Source: an uncultured Eubacteriales bacterium (GTDB lineage Bacteria > Bacillota > Clostridia > Christensenellales > Aristaeellaceae). Taken from it: a stretch of DNA of 12,399 bases. The stretch spans positions 1-12,399 of the forward strand of contig URJN01000034.1 of assembly GCA_900548125.1 (NCBI GenBank). The letters run 5' to 3'. The translations under genes were made by a program, and so were the position numbers. The notes below the pieces were generated by a model. That model saw only the letters and a list, made by a program, of their open reading frames with translations, searched no databases and was not told the DNA's origin. Below, piece by piece: positions 6,208-12,399 of the stretch (its first letter is position 1; each line of letters starts with the position of its first letter).

Positions 6208-7205
6208 GCCGGATTCTCCGGACGCGGCGTCGAATCCAGCTTCTTCTTGATTGCAGCCAGCACGCTGTCCAAAGCCTCATCCAGCGACGCATACACCGTG
6301 CAGCCCGCTGCCTGAGCGTGTCCGCCGCCGCCGAACTGAACCGCGATATCGTTGACCGTATCCGGCTCAACCGCGCGCAGAGACATCTTGATGCCTTCCT
6401 CGCGTTCGGAAGCCAGCACCGCCATACGGACTCCCTCTACTTCCAGAGCTTTGTTCACCAGACCATCTGCCTGCCCGAACGTGCAGCCGGTTTTCTCAAA
6501 ATCTTCTTTCGTGAAATCAATCACGCCCACCTGTCCGTCAAACAGGAACCGCATCTTATTATAGGCAATGCGCGTCAGATTCACACGGTTCATCGGCTGA
6601 GTGCGGTATAATCTGCGCGTCATCGCCGAAATATCCACGCCGACAGCCAACAGGTTTCCCGCGGCAATCAGCGTCGCGGGCGACGTCGCGGGATACTGGA
6701 AATGACCCGTATCGGTGCTCATACCTGTCAGCAGACAAGTGCCGATATCCTTCGTAATCTCTACGCCCAGTCCGCAAATCGCTTCATACGCCAGCAGGCA
6801 GCATGCTGATTCGCCGCCGCGGATAAAGTTCACCTGACCATATGCCGGATTGGTCGCATGATGGTCGATGACCATGCGGATTCCCGCCGCGTCAAACACC
6901 GTTTCAGACTTACCCAGCAGCGAACGGTCGCTCACATCCACGGCAATTGCCGTGTCGTAGTCGCTTCCGTTTACATCCTCCGGATGGAGAATGCTCTCGC
7001 TGCCCGTCAAAAACTTCAGGTTATCCGGCACATCGCCGTCACAAATCACATCGACTTGCTTGCCCATCGCCAAAAAAGCAAGGCGAAGCGCCAGCGTAGA
7101 GCCCAGCGTATCCCCATCGGGGGAAATGTGAGCCAGCAGCGCCACGCGCTTCGCCTTTCGAGCATAGTCAAGCCAATCCTCAAACTTCCGCTTCTCCTGC
7201 GTCAT
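6204..7205 (-). CDS. nrnA: DHH-family oligoribonuclease / 3'-phosphoadenosine 5'-phosphate phosphatase NrnA
   Basis: NrnA-type DHH/DHHA1 phosphoesterases degrade very short RNAs (nanoRNA, pGpG) to mononucleotides, and several also dephosphorylate pAp to AMP. The 333-residue protein shows the metal-binding motifs in order: HISPDGDTLGS at 26-36, the AVDVSD aspartate at 90, DHH at 114-116 and TDTGHF at 164-169. The DHHA1 substrate-binding motif FGGGGHAQAAG lies at 291-301. Length is normal for the family. The gene overlaps rbfA by 26 nt upstream and truB by 4 nt (ATGA) downstream; GGAGGAG ends about 10 nt before the ATG. Its placement in the cluster next to rbfA and truB is common in Clostridia and in high-GC Gram-positives. 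With PNPase encoded nearby, the window holds both an exonuclease and the enzyme that finishes its leftover oligomers. The balance of activities cannot be told from sequence. Confidence 0.93.
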   Translation of the reverse strand: MTQEKRKFEDWLDYARKAKRVALLAHISPDGDTLGSTLALRLAFLAMGKQVDVICDGDVPDNLKFLTGSESILHPEDVNGSDYDTAIAVDVSDRSLLGKSETVFDAAGIRMVIDHHATNPAYGQVNFIRGGESACCLLAYEAICGLGVEITKDIGTCLLTGMSTDTGHFQYPATSPATLIAAGNLLAVGVDISAMTRRLYRTQPMNRVNLTRIAYNKMRFLFDGQVGVIDFTKEDFEKTGCTFGQADGLVNKALEVEGVRMAVLASEREEGIKMSLRAVEPDTVNDIAVQFGGGGHAQAAGCTVYASLDEALDSVLAAIKKKLDSTPRPENPA

Positions 7206-7572
7206 GGGATCGACTCTCCTCCGTCTTTCTGACCTGGTTGATCAGGCTTGCGATATGCACGCCATATTCAATCGTCGTGTCCAGTTCGAAGAGCAGCTCC
7301 GGCGTATAGCGAAGCTGTACGCGCCTGCCCAGATTGTGGCGGATGAATCCGGCAGCCGTCTTGAGCGCCTTCATCATCGGCGCGCGTTTCTCTTCTTCAT
7401 AGATGCTGATATAGACCTTCGCATAGCGCAGGTCGCGCGTCACATCCACATGCGTGATAGAGAACATGCAGTCCGTCCGCGGATCCGATACATCCTCGCG
7501 GATAATCTTCTCCACCTCGCGCATGATTTCGCTGGCAATGCGGTCTGTACGCTCAAATTGCTGGTTTGCCAT
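7180..7572 (-). CDS. rbfA: 30S ribosome-binding factor RbfA
   Basis: RbfA is a small KH-fold protein that binds the immature 30S subunit near the 5' end of 16S rRNA and is needed for late maturation. The 130-residue product starts MANQQFERTDRIASEIMREV and contains the family elements DPRTDCMFSITHVDVTRDL and AKVYISIYEEE (the beta strands), then GFIRHNLGRRVQLRYTPEL and FELDTTIEYG. A short charged tail follows the domain. The ATG at 7572 is favoured because it matches the family N-terminus; GAGG lies about 11 nt upstream, a rather long spacing. An in-frame TTG at 7596 lies in the U-run of the upstream hairpin and is unlikely. The 3' end overlaps nrnA by 26 nt. YlxP, found next to rbfA in some Bacilli, is absent. 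Confidence 0.95.
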   Translation of the reverse strand: MANQQFERTDRIASEIMREVEKIIREDVSDPRTDCMFSITHVDVTRDLRYAKVYISIYEEEKRAPMMKALKTAAGFIRHNLGRRVQLRYTPELLFELDTTIEYGVHIASLINQVRKTEESRSHDAGEAEV

Positions 7573-7593
7573 ATTGGATACTACCTCTAAACT

Positions 7594-7631
7594 CAAAAAG
7601 CGACCCGGCGGCTGTTCAGCGACCGGGCCGC
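7594..7631 (-). terminator. Intrinsic terminator-like hairpin between infB and rbfA
   Basis: Read on the minus strand, GCGGCCCGGTCGC pairs with GCCGCCGGGTCGC across the six-base loop TGAACA. There are two G-U wobbles and one C-C mismatch in an otherwise continuous 13-position stem, followed directly by TTTTT. It lies in the 78-nt gap between infB (stop at 7651) and rbfA (start at 7572), and the U-run is only about 20 nt from the rbfA ATG. The form is that of an intrinsic terminator inside the cluster; an RNA-processing or stabilising hairpin is the alternative. Confidence 0.8.
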
Positions 7632-7650
7632 GACCGTTCTGTTGCAGTGC

Positions 7651-10296
7651 TTACCGCGGAATTTCTTCCATGATGAAGCACTCGATGATGTCGCCTTCCT
7701 TGATATCGGTATAATTCTCAAGGCAGACACCGCACTCATAGCCGTCCGCGACTTCCTTAACCGCGTCCTTGAAACGCTGGAGCGAGGAGAGCTTGCCTTC
7801 GTAAACGACGACGTTGTCGCGCAGCAGGCGAACCTGCGCATTGCGCTGGAGCTTACCGTCGGTGACATAGGAACCGGCAACCATGCCGACGCCCGTAATC
7901 TTGAACACGTTGCGAACTTCCGCATGACCGATGACGTTCTCGCGGAATTCCGGCGTGAGCAAGCCCTTCATTGCCTTCTCCATATCCTCAATCGCCTGAT
8001 AGATGACGCGATAGTAGCGGATATCAATGCCGTCGCGGTTCGCCGCCTCGCGAGCCTTTGCGTCCGGACGGACGTTGAAGCCGATGATGATTGCGCCGTC
8101 GATGCCCGCAAGCATGACGTCGTTCTCGGTAATCGCGCCTACGCCGCTGTGGATGGTGCGGACACGAACCTCGGCATTGGAGAGCTTCTCAAGCGACTGC
8201 TTGACAGCCTCGACAGAGCCCTGAACATCCGCCTTGATGATGATGTTGAGATCCTTGACCTCGCCCTGTTCGAGCTTGCTGTACAGCTCTTCCAGCGTGG
8301 AAGCGGAGCTGTTCTTGACCATCGACGCACGAGCCTTCGCCGCGCGCTCTTCGACGACCTGACGCGCCAGCTTCTCGTCAGCAACCGCCATGAATTCGTC
8401 GCCCGCCTCCGGCACACCGCCGAAACCGATAATCTCGACCGGCGTAGACGGCGGAGCATTCTTCACGCGCTCGCCGCGGCTGGAAACCATCGCGCGGATG
8501 CGTCCATAGGCATTGCCCGCAACGACCATGTCGCCCACGTGCAGCGTGCCGTTCTGAACCAATGCCGTCGCAACTGCGCCGCGGGAATGATCCAGCTTCG
8601 CTTCGATGATGACGCCGCGAGCCTTGCGGTTCGGGTTCGCCTTCAGTTCGAGCATATCCGCCAGCAGCAGGACGTTCTCCAGCAGGTCATCAACGCCCTC
8701 GCCGGTTTTAGCGGAAACATTAACCATGATGGTATCGCCGCCCCACTCTTCCGGAACCAGCTCATAACGGGTAAGCTCCTGCTTGACGGCATCCGGATCT
8801 GCGCCCGGCTTGTCAATCTTGTTGATGGCAACGATAATCGGGCACTTCGCCGCTTTCGCATGGTTGATGGATTCAACTGTCTGCGGCATAACGCCGTCAT
8901 CTGCGGCAACAACCAGGATGGCGATATCGGTCGCCTGCGTACCGCGGGCACGCATCGCCGTAAACGCTTCGTGACCCGGGGTATCCAGGAACGTGATCTG
9001 ACGGTCATCCACCTGCGCGATATACGCGCCGATGTGCTGGGTAATGCCGCCAGCCTCACCGGAGGCAACCTTTGCCTTGCGGATGTAGTCAAGCAGCGAC
9101 GTTTTACCGTGGTCAACGTGACCCATGATGGTGACGACCGGCGGACGGGAAACGAGTTCTTCCTCGCTGTCCTCCACGTTCTCAGCAGAGAGCGCGTCCT
9201 CCGCAGTCTTATCGAGCTTCATTTCCAGCGTTACGCCGAATTCAGAAGCGACCAAAGAAGCCGTATCGAAATCAAGCTCCTGGTTGATGGTCGCCATGAT
9301 GCCCAGCAGCATCAGCTTCTTGATGATTTCGCCCGCCGGCTTGCCGATGCGCTCGGTCAGGTCACGAACGGTAATCGTTTCGGCAGTCATGTACGCGGTT
9401 TCAATCTTGATGGGAGCCATCATCTGCTGGGCAGACATCTGGCGCCCCTTCTTGCGGCGTCCGCGGACGATATCGTCATCCATGCCGTAGCCCGTATCGC
9501 GGGCAAGCTGCTTGCGGTTCTTTACCGGCTGATGCTCAGGGTCATGCTGACGCTGACGCATCTTCTTGTTCGGATCGTAGTTGGAAACACGCTCCTTTTC
9601 GACCGTCGGCATCAATTCCGGACCCTTCGGCGCACGCTGCGGTCTGCCGCCGCCCATCGGACGCTGACCGCCTGCCGGACGCTGACCGCCCTGCGCACCG
9701 ACCTGCTGAGCGCGCGGAGCAAAGCCGCCCTGCTGCTGTCCTCTCGGCGCAAAACCACCCTGCTGCTGACCACGCGGGGCAAAACCGCCCTGCTGACCAT
9801 TGCCGCGCGGCTGGAAATTGCCCTGCCCGCCCATCGGACGAGGCGCATTCATCGGACGCTGACCGCCCTGTGCGCCGACCTGCTGACCACGCGGAGCAAA
9901 ATTGCCCTGCTGAGCGCGCGGTGCGGCGGTCTGCGGACGTGCATTCTGAGCGGGCGCGCTCTGCGGTGCACGCGGCGCGGGAGCAGCCTGCTTCGCTTCC
10001 GTTTCAACGGGCTTGTTCTCCTGAACAGGCTCCGCCTTCTTTTCTTCTTTCTTTTCTTCCGGAACGTCGTCGGGCATCGTCCATGCCTTGCTCTGAGAGC
10101 TGAGCGCCTTCTGCTGTTCTTCGCGGCGCTTTTCCTCTCTTTCCGCCTCCTGCTGTTGCGTAAATCCGCTTTCAATCTTGCGCAGCTCGGCAAGCGTCTT
10201 TTCCGCCGCGGTACGAACTCCCGTTACGTCCCCCAGCAGTTTAGCCGCCCGGCGGCTGAGTTCCTTTGTTGCGTCTTGAACCTTCATCTTGGACAT
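7651..10296 (-). CDS. infB: Translation initiation factor IF-2
   Basis: IF-2 is the GTPase that brings initiator fMet-tRNA to the 30S subunit and promotes subunit joining. The 881-residue protein begins MSKMKVQDATKELSR, the usual IF2 N-terminal helix, followed by a charged segment and then an Arg/Gly/Gln/Pro-rich repeat tract at about 117-218. A basic linker and the second IF2_N domain (about 296-354) lead to the G domain: GHVDHGKT at 392-399 (P-loop), GGITQHIGAY at 416-425, DTPGHEAF at 438-445, NKID at 492-495 and SAK at 528-530. The beta-barrel and C-terminal fMet-tRNA-binding domains follow, complete to the stop. The start at 10296 has GAGG 5 nt upstream; the open frame continues to 10416 but that part overlaps ylxQ and is not IF-2-like. 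A second ATG lies three codons in. A terminator-like hairpin begins about 20 nt after the stop. Confidence 0.97.
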   Translation of the reverse strand: MSKMKVQDATKELSRRAAKLLGDVTGVRTAAEKTLAELRKIESGFTQQQEAEREEKRREEQQKALSSQSKAWTMPDDVPEEKKEEKKAEPVQENKPVETEAKQAAPAPRAPQSAPAQNARPQTAAPRAQQGNFAPRGQQVGAQGGQRPMNAPRPMGGQGNFQPRGNGQQGGFAPRGQQQGGFAPRGQQQGGFAPRAQQVGAQGGQRPAGGQRPMGGGRPQRAPKGPELMPTVEKERVSNYDPNKKMRQRQHDPEHQPVKNRKQLARDTGYGMDDDIVRGRRKKGRQMSAQQMMAPIKIETAYMTAETITVRDLTERIGKPAGEIIKKLMLLGIMATINQELDFDTASLVASEFGVTLEMKLDKTAEDALSAENVEDSEEELVSRPPVVTIMGHVDHGKTSLLDYIRKAKVASGEAGGITQHIGAYIAQVDDRQITFLDTPGHEAFTAMRARGTQATDIAILVVAADDGVMPQTVESINHAKAAKCPIIVAINKIDKPGADPDAVKQELTRYELVPEEWGGDTIMVNVSAKTGEGVDDLLENVLLLADMLELKANPNRKARGVIIEAKLDHSRGAVATALVQNGTLHVGDMVVAGNAYGRIRAMVSSRGERVKNAPPSTPVEIIGFGGVPEAGDEFMAVADEKLARQVVEERAAKARASMVKNSSASTLEELYSKLEQGEVKDLNIIIKADVQGSVEAVKQSLEKLSNAEVRVRTIHSGVGAITENDVMLAGIDGAIIIGFNVRPDAKAREAANRDGIDIRYYRVIYQAIEDMEKAMKGLLTPEFRENVIGHAEVRNVFKITGVGMVAGSYVTDGKLQRNAQVRLLRDNVVVYEGKLSSLQRFKDAVKEVADGYECGVCLENYTDIKEGDIIECFIMEEIPR
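9643..9906 (-). repeat. Low-complexity Gly/Gln/Arg/Pro repeat tract inside infB
   Basis: This segment encodes about 88 residues of IF-2 made of imperfect repeats. Three adjacent 10-residue units occur at 9700-9789 (GGFAPRGQQQ, GGFAPRGQQQ, GGFAPRAQQV), with related units GNFAPRGQQ and GNFQPRGNGQQ upstream. The unit VGAQGGQRPM or VGAQGGQRPA occurs twice. The DNA copies differ at synonymous positions, for example in the Gly, Ala, Pro and Arg codons, so the protein repeat is older than a fresh slippage duplication. The tract contains no acidic residues. Variable, low-complexity N-terminal regions are common in bacterial IF-2; this particular Phe-Ala-Pro-Arg-Gly pattern is what is notable. Confidence 0.85.
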
Positions 10297-10333
10297 TCTG
10301 CCCTCGCACCCCCGCAATTCTGCGTCACTGTCG

Positions 10334-10675
10334 TTATCTTCCCTGATCGGCGTTTTCGCCGTCAACCTCTTCCCGCGCCATAAGAAGCAGCTTCTCACCC
10401 AGCGTTCCCTGAGCAACTGCCGCGCTCATGCGTCCGGGTTTGCCAATAGCGTACCCCAGACGATCCTGCTCCGTTTCAAAAAGTGGAACTTTGTAAAACG
10501 TGCAGGAATCACGGAACTTCTTCTTCGTATTTTCGGATGCACCCGCATCCAGCAGCACCGTCAACGCCGCTCCGGAGGATATCGCCTTGGACACGCCGCC
10601 CTCGCCGAGACTCAACGCCCCCGCGCGCATGGCAATGCCCAGCATGGCGTAAAACGCATCCCGCTTAATCGGCAT
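10334..10675 (-). CDS. ylxQ: L7Ae/L30e/S12e/Gadd45 family RNA-binding protein YlxQ
   Basis: A 113-residue member of the L7Ae-like fold family, whose members bind RNA, often kink-turns; the specific target of YlxQ is not established. Family marks are LGIAMRAGALSLGEGG at the N-terminus, an LTVLLDAGASENTKKKF segment (the usual LLxxDASxNTKKK element), the YKVPLFET strand and LGYAIGK close to the C-terminal domain end. A short charged tail follows. The ATG at 10675 is preferred because GGAGG lies 6 nt upstream, inside the end of ylxR; a TTG immediately before it has no advantage. The coding sequence overlaps ylxR by 11 nt and ends 37 nt before the infB start. Length and placement between ylxR and infB match B. 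subtilis ylxQ. Confidence 0.92.
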   Translation of the reverse strand: MPIKRDAFYAMLGIAMRAGALSLGEGGVSKAISSGAALTVLLDAGASENTKKKFRDSCTFYKVPLFETEQDRLGYAIGKPGRMSAAVAQGTLGEKLLLMAREEVDGENADQGR

Positions 10676-10931
10676 CAATTTCCTCCATCAACTGATTGTA
10701 TACCGCTTCGTCGATTTTCGCTTCCAGCGCGCGTTCAAGCTGACGCTGGCGAACCGCCTTGGTCAGGCAGTCCTTCGACTTGCAGATATATGCGCCGCGT
10801 CCCGGAGCCTTGCCTATGCGATCGAAGCTGATTTCGCCCTGCGCGTTGCGTACAATGCGCAGCAGCTCCTTCTTTTCCTTCATCTCGCGGCATCCAACGC
10901 ACATGCGCATGGGAATCTTGCGTGTTTTCAT
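10665..10931 (-). CDS. rnpM: YlxR/RnpM family RNA-binding protein
   Basis: This is a short basic protein of the YlxR family (DUF448), 88 residues. In B. subtilis the homologue has been reported to bind RNase P RNA and modulate RNase P, hence the name RnpM; the older name is ylxR. The signature is clear: RMCVGC at 9-14, an ELLRIVR strand at about 22-28, and GRGAYIC at 44-50. Cysteines at 11, 14, 50 and 55 could form a metal or disulfide cluster, but this is inferred from position only. The start ATG is 15 nt after the nusA stop, with a weak purine-rich GGGG element upstream, so translation may depend partly on coupling to nusA. The 3' end overlaps ylxQ by 11 nt. Position between nusA and ylxQ-infB is diagnostic for Firmicutes. 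Family assignment is firm; the cellular role here is inferred from B. subtilis. Confidence 0.93.
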   Translation of the reverse strand: MKTRKIPMRMCVGCREMKEKKELLRIVRNAQGEISFDRIGKAPGRGAYICKSKDCLTKAVRQRQLERALEAKIDEAVYNQLMEEIDAD

Positions 10932-10946
10932 CAGCGCACCCCGCTC

Positions 10947-12113
10947 TTACTCTTCCGCGGTTTCGCTCGGCTGCTCTTCCTCGGCGGCGAGCTGCTCGTC
11001 AATCTGGCTCTGACTCTTGATATCAATCTTCCATCCCGTCAGGCGGGCAGCAAGGCGGGCGTTCTGACCCTCTTTGCCGATGGCAAGCGACAGCTGATTA
11101 TCCGGCACGACCACGCGGCAAGCCTTTTCCTGCTCATTGACGAATACGTTGACCGCATGCGCCGGATTCAGGGCATTTGCCACAAACTCAGCAGGATCGG
11201 CAGACCACTTGATGATATCAATCTTTTCGCCGCGCAGCTCCGCGACGACGCGATCCACGCGCTGACCGCGCGGACCGACGCAGGAGCCAACCGGATCAAT
11301 CATCGGGTCGGTGGAATGCACCGCCATCTTCGTGCGGCTGCCCGCCTCACGGGAGATGGACTTAATCTGCACGATGCCGCTCTGAATCTCCGGAACCTCC
11401 AGCTCAAACAGACGCTTGACCAGACCCGGATGGATGCGGGACACGCTGACCTGCGGACCGTGCTTTGCGCCCGGACGAGCCAGACGGCGGTCGGCAACGA
11501 CCTCCAGCACATAGACCTTGAAACGCTCGCCCGGCGTATAGACGTCCGTCGCCATCTGCTGAGCCGGCTCCAGAACGCCCTCCGTCTTGCCCAGCTCAAC
11601 GTAGACATCCTTCGTTTCAGGATCGACGCTGTGGACAATTGCGGTCAGGATTTCGTTTTCCTTCTCGATGAAGTCATCGTAGACCTTGCCGCGCTCGGCT
11701 TCACGAATCTTCTGCACGATGACCTGCTTCGCAGTCTGCGCAGCGACACGGCGGAAGTTATCCGGCGTCACCTCGACCTCGACGATATCATCCTGCTGAT
11801 AGCTCGGCTGAATCTTCTGGGCATCCTCGATGGAAATCTCGGAAGCCTCATCCGTCACCCAGCGTTCAACCGTCTTGCGCGCAAACAGGCGCACAGCACC
11901 CGTTTCGCGGTTCAGCTCCACGCGAACGTTTGCATTGGAAGGCGGCATGCCGTATTCCTTGCTGAAATTATTCTTATACGCACTCTTGAGTGCCTCTTCA
12001 ATCGCAGAAAAGAGCACTTCCTTGCTGATGTTCTTCTCTTTCGCCAGAGCGGCAACCGCGGCGACCATGTTTTCCTTTTCAGGCTGCTCGTTCTTTTTAG
12101 ATCTGCTGTTCAT
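10947..12113 (-). CDS. nusA: Transcription termination/antitermination factor NusA
   Basis: NusA binds RNA polymerase and nascent RNA, and controls pausing, intrinsic termination and antitermination. The 388-residue protein has the RNAP-binding N-terminal domain (about 1-150), an S1 domain (about 154-226), KH1 with the GPRG loop at 280-283 and KH2 with GKEG at 346-349 followed by NARLAARLTGWKIDIKS. It ends in a short acidic tail and lacks the two C-terminal acidic repeats of proteobacterial NusA, as is usual in Gram-positive bacteria. The start at 12113 was chosen because AGGAG sits 9 nt upstream; an upstream extension of the frame would run deep into rimP. The odd point is in the S1 domain: between KVYVLEV and HGPQVSVSR there are about eight residues more than I recall for B. 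subtilis NusA, with sequence ADRRLARPG. The gene overlaps rimP by 17 nt and lies 15 nt before ylxR. Confidence 0.97.
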   Translation of the reverse strand: MNSRSKKNEQPEKENMVAAVAALAKEKNISKEVLFSAIEEALKSAYKNNFSKEYGMPPSNANVRVELNRETGAVRLFARKTVERWVTDEASEISIEDAQKIQPSYQQDDIVEVEVTPDNFRRVAAQTAKQVIVQKIREAERGKVYDDFIEKENEILTAIVHSVDPETKDVYVELGKTEGVLEPAQQMATDVYTPGERFKVYVLEVVADRRLARPGAKHGPQVSVSRIHPGLVKRLFELEVPEIQSGIVQIKSISREAGSRTKMAVHSTDPMIDPVGSCVGPRGQRVDRVVAELRGEKIDIIKWSADPAEFVANALNPAHAVNVFVNEQEKACRVVVPDNQLSLAIGKEGQNARLAARLTGWKIDIKSQSQIDEQLAAEEEQPSETAEE

Positions 12114-12399
12114 CCGACGCTTCTCCTTCCTCGCTCTGCTCCCCAGCGGCTTCTTCATCCTCGTCGTCAAGAGCAATATCCTCTTCCGTGACAACGATCA
12201 CAGGCTTGCACAGCGAAACCTCTTTCTGCTTAAAGCGCATTTCGTTTTCGCCGGCGCGAATGACAATCTCGCCGTCCTCAAGCCCAACCAGTTCGCCTTC
12301 AAACTGCTTGCGGCGCTCGATTGGGCGGAAAAGATGAACCTCCACCAATTCGCCCGCATGCTTGTCAAAATCCTTCTGTTTTTTCAGCGGACGATCAAG
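12097..12399 (-). CDS. rimP: Ribosome maturation factor RimP, C-terminal 100 residues (5' end outside window)
   Basis: RimP binds the 30S subunit and helps its late maturation. The frame is open to the window edge and enters with LDRPLKKQKDFDKHAGE. This matches the conserved RimP stretch at the junction of the two domains, where the family has LDRPLK followed by a DF element. The C-terminal SH3-like domain follows: VEVHLFRPIERRKQFEGEL, then an EIVIR strand and a VSLCKPVI strand. From about residue 72 of the visible part a long acidic tail rich in Glu and Asp extends to the stop, longer than in most RimP proteins. An in-frame TTG at 12348 is not the start, because conserved RimP sequence lies upstream of it. 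The stop overlaps the nusA start by 17 nt, so the two are translationally linked. RimP-nusA is the standard gene order. Identification is firm; only the N-terminus is missing. Confidence 0.95.
   Translation of the reverse strand, partial: LDRPLKKQKDFDKHAGELVEVHLFRPIERRKQFEGELVGLEDGEIVIRAGENEMRFKQKEVSLCKPVIVVTEEDIALDDEDEEAAGEQSEEGEASDEQQI

Noticed and set aside
10297..10416. N-terminal extension of infB by 40 codons
   Set aside because: The extension overlaps most of the 3' end of ylxQ, has no IF-2-like sequence, and the ATG at 10296 has a proper ribosome site and a typical IF-2 N-terminus.
12097..12348. Complete short gene starting at TTG 12348
   Set aside because: Conserved RimP sequence (LDRPLKK and following) continues in frame upstream to the window edge, so this is the 3' part of rimP and not an 83-residue gene.
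1..12399. Mobile elements, CRISPR arrays, tRNAs or a defence or biosynthetic island
   Set aside because: No transposase, integrase, spaced direct repeats, cloverleaf or foreign-looking segment was seen. Gene order and codon use are continuous and typical of a core chromosomal region.

Overview
Every gene I can support in this window is an ordinary housekeeping gene, and all lie on the minus strand, so transcription runs from position 12399 toward 1. The order is rimP (partial), nusA, ylxR/rnpM, ylxQ, infB, rbfA, nrnA, truB, ribF, rpsO, pnp and an M16 zinc peptidase (mlpA/ymxG-like). This is the classic transcription-termination / translation-initiation / ribosome-maturation cluster of Firmicutes. 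The ylxR-ylxQ pair between nusA and infB, the NusA without C-terminal acidic repeats, the DHH-family nrnA between rbfA and truB, and the M16 peptidase after pnp point to a low-to-mid GC Gram-positive lineage. By eye the GC is rather high for that group, so a GC-richer member of the Clostridia is the best guess. The genus cannot be named from this sequence.

Layout by transcription unit. (1) 12399-7651: rimP, nusA, ylxR, ylxQ and infB are tightly packed, with overlaps of 17 and 11 nt and gaps of 15 and 37 nt. The run ends in a strong intrinsic-terminator-like hairpin at 7594-7631. (2) 7572-4373: rbfA, nrnA, truB and ribF. rbfA overlaps nrnA by 26 nt and nrnA overlaps truB by 4 nt. There is no room for a promoter between the hairpin and rbfA, so these genes probably depend on read-through. 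(3) 4350-3877: rpsO with its own good sigma-A promoter, a structured leader of about 90 nt and a strong terminator. (4) 3876-1525: pnp, preceded by a hairpin-rich leader and followed by a terminator. (5) 1524-143: the M16 peptidase with its own terminator. (6) 87-1: one or two promoter-like elements, a Shine-Dalgarno-like element and an ATG at the very edge, which is probably the start of another minus-strand gene outside the window.

How the genes work together. RimP, RbfA and S15 act in 30S subunit assembly. IF-2 loads initiator tRNA. NusA controls pausing and termination. YlxR and YlxQ are small RNA-binding proteins. TruB modifies tRNA. PNPase and NrnA degrade RNA to oligonucleotides and then to mononucleotides. 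RibF makes FMN and FAD.

I found no mobile element, CRISPR array, tRNA, defence system or unknown gene cluster. The points worth a second look are regulatory or structural: the terminator inside the cluster downstream of nusA-infB, a loop in the rpsO leader complementary to the rpsO Shine-Dalgarno sequence, the hairpins ahead of pnp, an insertion in the NusA S1 domain, and an Arg/Gly/Gln-rich repeat tract in IF-2. No stretch longer than 300 bases lacks a gene; the longest is 3728-3960.
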